A stretch of DNA of 14,392 nt from NIOZ-UU35 sp964344175 (GTDB taxonomy: Bacteria; Chloroflexota; Anaerolineae; Anaerolineales; UBA11858), in the NCBI GenBank assembly GCA_964344175.1, contig CAYFMI010000095.1, positions 1 through 14,392 on the forward strand, read 5' to 3'. The translations under genes and the position numbers were made by a program. The first letter of the stretch is position 1, and each line of letters starts with the position of its first letter. The notes beneath the pieces are model-generated. The model was not told the DNA's origin. It worked only from the letters and a program-made list of their open reading frames with translations, and did not search any database. This document shows positions 6,365-12,383 of this stretch, in pieces.

Positions 6365-7000
6365 TCAAAAACGCAAGGGGGTCGAGCCGCGAGTGATATT
6401 ATCGAGAAATTCCTGGCGCGTCGCCAGACTCTTGCGGAAATGCCCCAGCATTGCCGAGGTGGTCATACGGGCATCGTGCTTTTTTACCCCCCTCATCATC
6501 GAGCATAAATGTAAACCTTCAAGCACCACCGCCACACCGCGCGGGTGAAGCAGTTCATCGAGTAAGTCGGCTATTTGGCGCGTCATGCGTTCTTGAACTT
6601 GCAGTCGCCGGGCGAACATATCTACAATACGGGGGATTTTCGACAAACCTATCACGCGTCCATTGGGCAAATAGGCCACATGTGCACGCCCTAAAAAGGG
6701 AATCATGTGGTGTTCACATAGGCTATAAAACTCAATGTCACGCACAATCACCATTTCATCATAAGTGACTTCGAATAAGGCGTCGTTTAATAGCTCGATA
6801 GGATCTTCCCGGTATCCGGCTAATAATTCGACATAGGCATTGGCTACCCGCTCGGGTGTGCGCGCCAATCCTTTGCGGTCGGGCTTTTCCCCAATTGCCA
6901 AGATAATTTGCTCTACAGCCTTTTTTATGCGATCTTCATCAATTTTGGAATTCGTTTTCAAAGCGGCTATTTGCCGCACTGTATCATGATTTTCGATCAT
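6365..7000 (-). CDS. folE: GTP cyclohydrolase I
   Basis: The protein has 211 aa. AGGTGA on the minus strand (7008-7013) lies 7 nt before the ATG. It hydrolyses GTP to 7,8-dihydroneopterin triphosphate and formate, the first committed step of folate and pterin synthesis. Family motifs are complete: LARTPERVANAY, then FYSLCEHHMIPF, GRAHVAYLPNGRVIGLSK, QVQERMTRQIAD, and LHLCSMMRGVKK. Zinc is expected on Cys95, His98 and Cys166, with His97 in catalysis. The length fits a type I enzyme with a short variable N-terminus. It faces the folB-folK cluster and is transcribed on its own, so flux into the pathway may be controlled separately from the later steps. Very confident. Confidence 0.97.
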   Translation of the reverse strand: MIENHDTVRQIAALKTNSKIDEDRIKKAVEQIILAIGEKPDRKGLARTPERVANAYVELLAGYREDPIELLNDALFEVTYDEMVIVRDIEFYSLCEHHMIPFLGRAHVAYLPNGRVIGLSKIPRIVDMFARRLQVQERMTRQIADLLDELLHPRGVAVVLEGLHLCSMMRGVKKHDARMTTSAMLGHFRKSLATRQEFLDNITRGSTPLRF

Positions 7001-7147
7001 TGTTCAATCACCTATTGAAAAAATCTTCACCTCAGGCCATTAGCACACCGAAAATTGCAGACGGTATCCTGCTGGCTGTGTGGGTATTAAGTCTAGGCCG
7101 ATTGAGGCTGAAAGTCAAGTGATGACCGCACTTGCAAGAATCGAATA

Positions 7148-7834
7148 CTACGGGGCCCAATGAAGTTCCACTCGGGTACCATCTCCAGGGCAACTGGTGA
7201 TCCACAAATCTCCACCAATGATTTCAGCCCGCTCATACATTCGAACCAGACCATAATGTTGCGCGGATAACAAGACCTCTAAATCGTGAGAGGCATCGAA
7301 GCCCACGCCATCATCTGCAACGGTGATCTGCACGCCATCAGCCGCGCACTGCCCAAAGATGCGCACAGCGCTTGGCCGGGCATGGCGCAATGCATTTGAT
7401 ATAGCATGTTGGAGGATGCGATAGAGGTGTACCTCAATCACCGGGGCAAAGCGGCCATCGTCAGGGTCGATCTGGATCTCGATTGTAACCCCCTCCAAAG
7501 GCTCCGAAATCTCATCGACCAGTTCCTCGAGAGCAGGACATAAGCCATAATGCAGCATAACCGGGCGCAATTCACCAATCAATTGGCGGATTTGGGTAAC
7601 CAGGGATTGAAATTCGGGTGAATCAAGCATCCCATCCTTGCCAATGGCAAATGAGGCCAGCCGATTGAGGACAATATCGTGCAGAGCGCGAGCCAGATGG
7701 GTACGCTCATGATCATGACGCTCAATATTAATTTGATGCAATGCACGCGCCCAGCTAGTATTGCTATCACCCAACTGTTTCGACGGGAAAGGAGAACCAA
7801 AAATTTCCTGGTTAACATCCTGAACTTCTGGCAT
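7148..7834 (-). CDS. Soluble NarL-family-type sensor histidine kinase
   Basis: The protein has 228 aa from the ATG at 7834, chosen because GAGGAG (minus strand, 7842-7847) lies 7 nt upstream; ATGs at 7840 and 7867 fit less well. The dimerisation and phosphoacceptor part reads ERTHLARALHDIVLNRL, with phosphoacceptor His52 in the HisKA_3 style. The HATPase_c part has the N box (RILQHAISNALRHA, Asn147), the G1 box ADDGVGFD (173-180) and a G2 box region YGLVRMYERAEIIGGDLW. No transmembrane segment or PAS/GAF sensor domain is visible; only about 40 residues precede the phosphoacceptor helix. No response regulator is adjacent, so its signal and partner are unknown. It lies divergent to the TetR gene and has its own upstream TATAAT. 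Confidence 0.85.
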   Translation of the reverse strand: MPEVQDVNQEIFGSPFPSKQLGDSNTSWARALHQINIERHDHERTHLARALHDIVLNRLASFAIGKDGMLDSPEFQSLVTQIRQLIGELRPVMLHYGLCPALEELVDEISEPLEGVTIEIQIDPDDGRFAPVIEVHLYRILQHAISNALRHARPSAVRIFGQCAADGVQITVADDGVGFDASHDLEVLLSAQHYGLVRMYERAEIIGGDLWITSCPGDGTRVELHWAP

Positions 7835-7878
7835 GGGCATACTCCTCACAAGAATATTTACAACCACAAAACGAAAAT

Positions 7879-7884
7879 ATTATA
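7879..7884 (-). promoter_or_regulatory. -10 box (TATAAT) for the histidine kinase gene
   Basis: On the minus strand a perfect TATAAT lies about 45 nt upstream of the chosen start. TTGACG (7898-7903) stands upstream with only 13 nt between, which is shorter than usual, so the -35 assignment is weak. Confidence 0.4.
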
Positions 7885-7918
7885 TCGTAGAACCTAACGT
7901 CAATACACGATACGCGTA

Positions 7919-7989
7919 ACGGCTCTCTGGGAATTCCATGGCAGGTATCCGCATTTGGGGGGTTCTCACAGCAGTTCCCAAAGAGCCCG
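7919..7989. repeat. 15-bp inverted repeat between divergent kinase and TetR genes
   Basis: CGGGCTCTCTGGGAA (7919-7933) and TTCCCAAAGAGCCCG (7975-7989) pair at 14 of 15 positions around a 41-nt loop. The structure sits upstream of both divergent genes, so it cannot be a simple terminator. It could be a regulatory site, an RNA-level structure, or a dispersed repeat. Confidence 0.55.
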
Positions 7990-7999
7990 CGCAACTCGC

Positions 8000-8005
8000 T
8001 TGACA
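8000..8005 (+). promoter_or_regulatory. -35-like TTGACA upstream of the TetR operon
   Basis: TTGACA is a perfect -35 hexamer and also the left part of a small inverted repeat, TTGAC-AGCGC-GTCAA (8000-8014). The best -10 match, TATAAC (8028-8033), lies 22 nt away, which is too far for an ordinary sigma-70 promoter. A weaker hexamer (TAACCT, 8023-8028) has 17-nt spacing. Confidence 0.35.
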
Positions 8006-8031
8006 GCGCGTCAATAATTCGTTAACCTATA

Positions 8032-8049
8032 ACTGACCGACCAGTCAGT
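8032..8049. promoter_or_regulatory. Probable TetR-family operator
   Basis: ACTGAC-CGACCA-GTCAGT is a perfect 6-bp inverted repeat with a 6-nt spacer. It resembles the GACC/GGTC-type sites bound by many AcrR/TetR repressors. It overlaps the candidate -10 region and lies 41 nt before the TetR start codon, the position expected for autorepression of the operon. Confidence 0.65.
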
Positions 8050-8090
8050 ATAGATTGGCCCAGAAAAGTGTAGTTTTTCAGGAGTTATTG

Positions 8091-8687
8091 ATGTCGCCAC
8101 GCCCAGACGTGAGTGAGAAACGCAGAAATCAAATTCTGGATGCAGCCACAAACATTTTTAACCAATTTGGCCTGCACAATGCGCGTGTCGACGACATTGC
8201 CCAAGAAGCCGGGCTGAGTAAAGGCACACTGTATTGGTACTTCAAAAGCAAAGATGAAATCATCATTGCCATCCTCTCCCGCCTGTTCGAAAGAGAACTG
8301 TCGAAATTGCGCCAACTGCAATATTCCAACAAACCAGCAAAAGAGCAACTCCAGCAATTTCTTGACTTCACCATCGAGGATCTCCGCAGCTGGCTCAAAT
8401 TCGTACCGGTCGCCTATGAATTCTTGGGGCTGATTTTTAGGCAAACATTCGTTCAGGGCGCTTTCAAACAATATTTACGCACCTATTTAGAACTGCTCAT
8501 CCCCATTGTTCAAAAGGGCATCGACAATGGTGAATTTAATGCCGCCAGCGCCGTTGATGTTTCCATAGCGCTGGGTGCGATCATCGAGGGCACCATTCTG
8601 TTGTGGGTGTACGACTCGGAAACCGTTGACGCCGAAAAGCACATGCGCACAACGCTTGACATCTTCCTGAAAGGGTTACTTGCTTAA
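8091..8687 (+). CDS. TetR/AcrR-family transcriptional regulator
   Basis: The protein has 198 aa. The ATG at 8091 is preceded by AGGAG (8080-8084) at 6 nt; an in-frame TTG at 8055 would add 12 residues and lacks such a site. The N-terminal domain is a classic TetR HTH: RRNQILDAATNIFNQFGLHNARVDDIAQEAGLSKGTLYWYFKSKDEI, with the recognition helix near residues 41-52. The all-helical remainder is the ligand-binding and dimerisation domain, whose ligand cannot be predicted. A palindrome in the promoter region (8032-8049) is the likely autoregulatory operator. The methyltransferase-HgcA-like gene begins only 5 nt after the stop, so the regulator is the first gene of the operon that it probably represses. 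Confidence 0.92.
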   Translation: MSPRPDVSEKRRNQILDAATNIFNQFGLHNARVDDIAQEAGLSKGTLYWYFKSKDEIIIAILSRLFERELSKLRQLQYSNKPAKEQLQQFLDFTIEDLRSWLKFVPVAYEFLGLIFRQTFVQGAFKQYLRTYLELLIPIVQKGIDNGEFNAASAVDVSIALGAIIEGTILLWVYDSETVDAEKHMRTTLDIFLKGLLA

Positions 8688-8692
8688 ACCTT

Positions 8693-10312
8693 ATGGCTAC
8701 TGTCTTCATGAAATGGCTGGAACGCAACCCCCAGCATTACAACCGGGGGATCTGGCTGCTCACTCTGGGACGGCTGAAAAAATTCCACCACTTCATTGCT
8801 GAAAACTCTATCAGAAACGGAATGCGCGTCTTAGAGTTAGGCTGCGGAAGCGGGCTTCTGACAGAGAAACTGGCCCGATGCGGCGCGCAGGTTACAGCAA
8901 TCGACTCATCTCCGGCGATGCTCGCTGAAGCGCAGCGGCGGCTTGATGCTGAAAATTTAGGCGGGCGCGTGACATTCGAGTTGATGGATGCCGCCCAGAT
9001 AGAAGACTTTTTTCCGCAGGCTTCCTTTGAATGCATAGTGGCCTCACTGATGTTCAGCGAGATTCCCACCCAACAACGCAGCTACCTTCTCAAGGCTTGC
9101 CGGAGTCGGCTGACACCGGACGGCGTACTGCTGATCTTGGATGAGGTCGTACCCAACGGTGCATTTCGTAAAATGCTCTATTATTTCGTGCGCGGGCCGC
9201 TGGGGTTGACCACCTGGCTACTGACCCGTACCAGCACGCGCCCGCTCAATGATTTGCGCGCCACCCTCGAGCGACGCGGATTCGCCGCCCACACGGTCAA
9301 ATCTGCGCTGGGGGGCAGCCTGCTCCTGTTTGAGGCCGTCCCTCAATTGGCAGGGGCAGCGGCGACATATCCACCGATAATTCCCCGGCTTTCTCATCGG
9401 GTCACGCTGGGCACAACGCTGCTCGATTTTTGGGGTCTTTTCTTTCGCCTTATTCCGCCCTATCCCAAAACAAAGACCGGGCTGTACACTGTCGGAAATC
9501 CCAACGCGGCATCACCAGTGCTGGTCACCGGCAACTTCGACCTGACCGTGCGCCGTCTGGTGCGGGCCATTGACGGCCAGCTCGATGCCTGGGTGCTGGT
9601 GGCTGACTCGGCGGGCATTAACGTCTGGTGCGCCGCCGGGGGCGGTTACTTCACCGCCGAGAAGGTCATTGCTGCTATCAAAGCCAGCCGCCTGGAAGAG
9701 GTCGTTACTCACCGGGCCTTGATATTGCCGCAACTGTGCGCCAACGGCGTGGATGGCTGGAAGATCCGCCGTCAAACTAGTTTTGGGGTGCATTGGGGGC
9801 CGGTGCGGGCAGATGATCTGCCTGGGTATCTGTTGAAGAACCGCCACAAATCCGATCTCATGCGGCATGTGCGCTTTCCGCTCAAAGACCGCCTGGAAAT
9901 GGTCACCGTGACGCTGGCGTTCTATGGCATGTTGATCCTGCTGCCTATTTTTTTCTTATGGCGAGAGTTACTTATTCCGGTCGGCGCCGGTTTGGTCGGG
10001 CTGTCGTATTTTTATGCCATTGTGCATCCCTGGCTGCCTGGACGGGACGGTCTTTGGAAATCGATTCCCCTGACCTTCATCGCCCTGATTGGTTTATGGA
10101 TCTACGGATCATTGGTAATCCCCCTGCCCCTGCCGACGCTTTTCAGATGGGCCATTGGCCTGACAGGGCTGTCGGTATTCACCGCTGCCGAACTGCAAGG
10201 CATGTCGCCAATCATGCGCGGCGAGCAGGCCAATTGGGGTTGGGAGGCGGTGATTTTCGGCGCGCTTGGCATAACCTATTGGCTGATTCCAATGATGATG
10301 GGATGGCAGTAA
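8693..10312 (+). CDS. SAM-dependent methyltransferase fused to HgcA-like corrinoid membrane protein
   Basis: The protein has 539 aa in three parts. Residues about 40-215 are a class I SAM methyltransferase: motif I VLELGCGSG (46-54), acidic loop AIDSS (69-73), and LLILDEVVP after the fourth strand. Residues about 255-400 match the corrinoid-binding domain of HgcA: TGLYTVGNPNAASPVLVTGNF-type start, the cap-helix motif NVWCAAGGG (310-318) whose Cys313 would be the lower cobalt ligand, then ILPQL and GPVRADDLPGYL. From residue 404 on come about five membrane helices, as in HgcA. HgcA transfers a methyl group from its cobalamin to Hg(II). This protein differs by carrying its own methyltransferase and by having Gly317 where known HgcA have Lys. 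No strong Shine-Dalgarno is seen, so coupling from the TetR stop 5 nt upstream is likely. A start at 8708 is possible. Architecture clear; substrate unknown. Confidence 0.85.
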   Translation: MATVFMKWLERNPQHYNRGIWLLTLGRLKKFHHFIAENSIRNGMRVLELGCGSGLLTEKLARCGAQVTAIDSSPAMLAEAQRRLDAENLGGRVTFELMDAAQIEDFFPQASFECIVASLMFSEIPTQQRSYLLKACRSRLTPDGVLLILDEVVPNGAFRKMLYYFVRGPLGLTTWLLTRTSTRPLNDLRATLERRGFAAHTVKSALGGSLLLFEAVPQLAGAAATYPPIIPRLSHRVTLGTTLLDFWGLFFRLIPPYPKTKTGLYTVGNPNAASPVLVTGNFDLTVRRLVRAIDGQLDAWVLVADSAGINVWCAAGGGYFTAEKVIAAIKASRLEEVVTHRALILPQLCANGVDGWKIRRQTSFGVHWGPVRADDLPGYLLKNRHKSDLMRHVRFPLKDRLEMVTVTLAFYGMLILLPIFFLWRELLIPVGAGLVGLSYFYAIVHPWLPGRDGLWKSIPLTFIALIGLWIYGSLVIPLPLPTLFRWAIGLTGLSVFTAAELQGMSPIMRGEQANWGWEAVIFGALGITYWLIPMMMGWQ

Positions 10313-10317
10313 ATTCG

Positions 10318-10569
10318 ATGACAGACAACCCAACCCTACTATCTTCTCTCGCCGAGCATTGGTATCTGGCGCGCACCCTGAGAGGCTTGCGCATCCATTA
10401 CAATGCGGCCTTGTGTCGCGGCATATGGCAATGTATCGATGTTTGCCCAATCGGCTGCTGGAAGCCAGATTTCGAACAAGGCATTGTCGTCCATTACAAC
10501 ACCGAGAAGTGCATTGCCTGCGGAGCCTGTGTGCTACAATGTCCAGAAGGAGCCATTGAATTAAAATGA
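10318..10569 (+). CDS. HgcB-like small ferredoxin (dicluster 4Fe-4S type)
   Basis: The protein has 83 aa from the ATG at 10318; an in-frame ATG at 10303 would overlap the previous gene. The second cluster motif is complete, CIACGACVLQCPEGAI, with Cys65, 68, 71 and 75. The first motif is altered: Cys33 is followed by Ile where the second Cys is expected (CRGIWQCIDVCP), leaving Cys33, 39 and 43, with an extra Cys47 in the following IGCW. It may hold a 3Fe-4S, an unusual, or a Cys47-ligated cluster. HgcB is the electron donor that reduces the HgcA corrinoid to Co(I). The place directly after the HgcA-like gene argues for that role here. Known HgcB proteins end with a Cys pair thought to handle mercury, whereas this one ends AIELK without Cys. 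Its stop overlaps the next start (ATGA). Confidence 0.82.
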   Translation: MTDNPTLLSSLAEHWYLARTLRGLRIHYNAALCRGIWQCIDVCPIGCWKPDFEQGIVVHYNTEKCIACGACVLQCPEGAIELK

Positions 10570-11051
10570 CCACGCAAAAAACCACCCTACCCGATCCACC
10601 GCGCGGGCTGCGCGCCATTCCCTGGCGACTGCCAATCTGGTTATACCGGCTAAAGCTTGGGCGATTGATGGGGCATCGCGCCTTGTTGCTGCAACATGTC
10701 GGTCACCTGAGCGGAAAACCGCGTCAGGCCATGCTGGAAGTCATCCATTTCGAGCGCGAAGAAAATATCCATTATGTGGCCTCCGGCTTTGGCGAAAAGG
10801 CACACTGGTATCAAAATATTCAGCATACGCCAGACGTGACCATCGAGGTGGCCGGGGAAAATCTTCCTGTACGAGCTGAACGACTGCCCGAAGATACTGC
10901 CGAAAGAATTTTTCGTGACTACCATCACCGGCACCCCAATGCCTTGAAAAATCTATCGAAATTGGTTGGTTACACACTCAGCGGTAACGATGAAGAGATG
11001 ATAGCATTTTTTCGCGAACACATCCCCGTGATCGCTTTCCGACCACGCTGA
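10566..11051 (+). CDS. DUF385 / Ddn-like deazaflavin (F420)-dependent oxidoreductase
   Basis: The protein has 161 aa. It matches the split-barrel family of F420H2-dependent quinone and nitro reductases (Ddn type): RLPIWLYRLKLGRLMGHRALLL, then HVGHLSGKPRQAMLEV, then VASGFGEKAHWYQNIQHTP with VTIEVAG after it. These enzymes move a hydride from reduced deazaflavin to quinones or other acceptors at or near the membrane. Some family members bind FMN or haem instead, so the cofactor is inferred only from the family. The start ATG overlaps the stop of the HgcB-like ferredoxin, so both are made together, suggesting a redox role linked to the corrinoid system. F420 biosynthesis genes are not in the window. 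Family call confident, substrate unknown. Confidence 0.85.
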   Translation: MTTQKTTLPDPPRGLRAIPWRLPIWLYRLKLGRLMGHRALLLQHVGHLSGKPRQAMLEVIHFEREENIHYVASGFGEKAHWYQNIQHTPDVTIEVAGENLPVRAERLPEDTAERIFRDYHHRHPNALKNLSKLVGYTLSGNDEEMIAFFREHIPVIAFRPR

Positions 11052-11068
11052 ATTAAGGAGCGTTAGTG

Positions 11069-11449
11069 ATGATATCAAAATTGCTTCTCCCCTACCTCAA
11101 AGCCCTATTGTGGACAGCACGCGTTTTGAGCATTGTCTGCATTGGCATGTTGCTGCTCTTTCTGGTCGGCGAAAGGAACTTCAGCAGGCCTATTTCGTTA
11201 ACGATCAAGGGATGGGTTGGTTTGCTCTTCTTCCCATTGGGGATTATCGTCGGCATGATCGCCGCCTGGTTCCGCGAGGGCATTGGTGCAGCTATCACCC
11301 TGGCCAGTCTGGCCGCGTTCTACATCGCAGATATTCTCTTTACCGGAACTCCCCCATCTGGGCCTTACTTTTTACTCTTCGCCTCACCGGGCTTTCTTTT
11401 TGCGGCATACACCTACCTCGCATGGAAACAGCCGAATGAAACGCATTAA
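11069..11449 (+). CDS. Small four-helix integral membrane protein of unknown function
   Basis: The protein has 126 aa. AAGGAG at 11055-11060 lies 8 nt before the ATG at 11069; a GTG at 11066 is a less likely start. Four hydrophobic segments are visible at about residues 13-33, 48-68, 72-92 and 100-118. A short basic and polar loop follows the first, and the third and fourth are joined by a GTPPSGP turn. I do not recognise a characterised family. Similar four-helix proteins are common as uncharacterised membrane genes. It starts 17 nt after the DUF385 gene and overlaps the next gene by 14 nt, so it belongs to the TetR/HgcA-like operon. A structural partner or small transporter for that system is conceivable but is not shown by the sequence. 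Confidence 0.75.
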   Translation: MISKLLLPYLKALLWTARVLSIVCIGMLLLFLVGERNFSRPISLTIKGWVGLLFFPLGIIVGMIAAWFREGIGAAITLASLAAFYIADILFTGTPPSGPYFLLFASPGFLFAAYTYLAWKQPNETH

Positions 11450-12242
11450 GCGCTCCTTTTGGATGTTTACCGCGCTGATATTGGTGATAACTGCCTGTAA
11501 TTTCAGTGCGCCCGCTGAACCGGTGACTCTCGTCGAAACGATTATTCATACGGTCGAAGTCACCCGCCTGGTCGAAGTGACTCAAATTGTCGAAATCCCG
11601 GTCACAACCACCCCGACTCTGACATTGCATGTCAGCATCACGCCTTCGCTAACCCCAACCATCACCGCTACACCTACAATCACGCCGACATTTACCATCA
11701 CGCCCACCTTCGCCAACCCGACCGCCAAAGTATTGGAGCAAGCAAACTGCCGCTATGGGCCTGGGGCCGCCTATCTCTACAAATATGGGCTGTATAGCGG
11801 CTACAATGCCGAGATACTTGGTCGCAATACCCTGGGCGATTGGGCCTACGTGCAGGTGCAAGGTTTCAATGATCCCTGTTGGGTCAAAGCCGAATTATTG
11901 GAAATCAGCGGAGATATTTACCATGTCACCCCCTACTATTCGCGCCTGCCTTACTCTGCGCTCTATAACCCACCCTCTAACGTGACCACCCAGCGCCAGG
12001 GTGACGAGGTCAGCATCTCCTGGGGCGAAGTGTGGATGACGGAGGACGACGATCGCGGCTACCTGCTGGAATTGTATCTATGCCAAGACGGGCAAGTAGT
12101 TTTTACGCCCCTGCGCTCCGACAACACGATCGTCACAGTTATTGACGAGCCGGGCTGCCTGGAGCCTTCCAGCGGGAAACTCTATACCGCCGAAAAGCAC
12201 GGCTATACGGCCTGGGTTCCAATACCGTGGCCATCGCATTAG
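11436..12242 (+). CDS. Lipoprotein with Thr-Pro-rich stalk and SH3-like domain
   Basis: The protein has 268 aa from the ATG at 11436, within the end of the membrane-protein gene. A basic N-terminus and hydrophobic core lead to a lipobox, VITAC, with Cys21 as the lipidated residue. A Val/Glu/Thr-rich neck (about 30-57, repeats such as EVTRLVEVTQ) and a Thr-Pro-rich stalk (58-96) follow; both styles are common in Chloroflexota lipoproteins. Residues about 99-158 resemble a bacterial SH3-like domain: ANCRYGPGAAYLYKYGL then GDWAYVQV and CWVKAELL, with Cys105 and Cys148 able to form a disulfide. The rest (about 180-268) is a beta-rich region without a family that I recognise, possibly Ig/FN3-like. 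It is the last gene before the hairpin at 12309. Anchoring on the outer membrane face is inferred; any tie to the corrinoid system rests on position. Confidence 0.85.
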   Translation: MKRIKRSFWMFTALILVITACNFSAPAEPVTLVETIIHTVEVTRLVEVTQIVEIPVTTTPTLTLHVSITPSLTPTITATPTITPTFTITPTFANPTAKVLEQANCRYGPGAAYLYKYGLYSGYNAEILGRNTLGDWAYVQVQGFNDPCWVKAELLEISGDIYHVTPYYSRLPYSALYNPPSNVTTQRQGDEVSISWGEVWMTEDDDRGYLLELYLCQDGQVVFTPLRSDNTIVTVIDEPGCLEPSSGKLYTAEKHGYTAWVPIPWPSH

Positions 12243-12308
12243 CCCGCTAAGCCGCATCCCGCTTACGATTTATCTTTTTTAGGAGTTACGCACTTGCGAG
12301 AGGAAAGC

Positions 12309-12363
12309 CCGAAAAATAGGGGTGTGTGGGGTGCTTCGCGCCCCACACACCCCTATTTTTCGG
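12309..12363. terminator. Very strong bidirectional intrinsic terminator
   Basis: A 26-bp stem with a TTC loop contains one G-T wobble near the loop and is otherwise perfect. The outer stem reads CCGAAAAATAGGGG on one side and CCCCTATTTTTCGG on the other. A GC-rich inner stem flanked by an A-tract on the left and a T-tract on the right works in either direction. It lies between the convergent lipoprotein and sortase-protein genes and so closes both transcripts. Confidence 0.88.
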
Positions 12364-12383
12364 TATTTGCGCGCAATAGTCCC

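Noticed and set aside
7990..8090. Cobalamin riboswitch upstream of the corrinoid operon
   Set aside because: The leader before the TetR gene is too short and shows no B12-box-like conserved stretch; the only clear elements are small palindromes.
9958..10317. Long N-terminal extension of the HgcB-like ferredoxin
   Set aside because: The open frame continues upstream inside the HgcA-like gene, but the translation there resembles no domain and ferredoxins of this type are short; the start at 10318 or 10303 is more sensible.
8693..10569. Calling the pair true hgcA and hgcB, i.e. a proven mercury methylator
   Set aside because: The Lys of the cap motif, the normal first cluster motif and the terminal Cys pair of HgcB are missing, and a methyltransferase is fused. 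Family relation is clear, but the mercury function is not supported by sequence alone.
11283..11435. 51-residue N-terminal extension of the lipoprotein
   Set aside because: It would bury the lipobox signal peptide and overlap the membrane-protein gene widely; the ATG at 11436 gives a standard lipoprotein signal.
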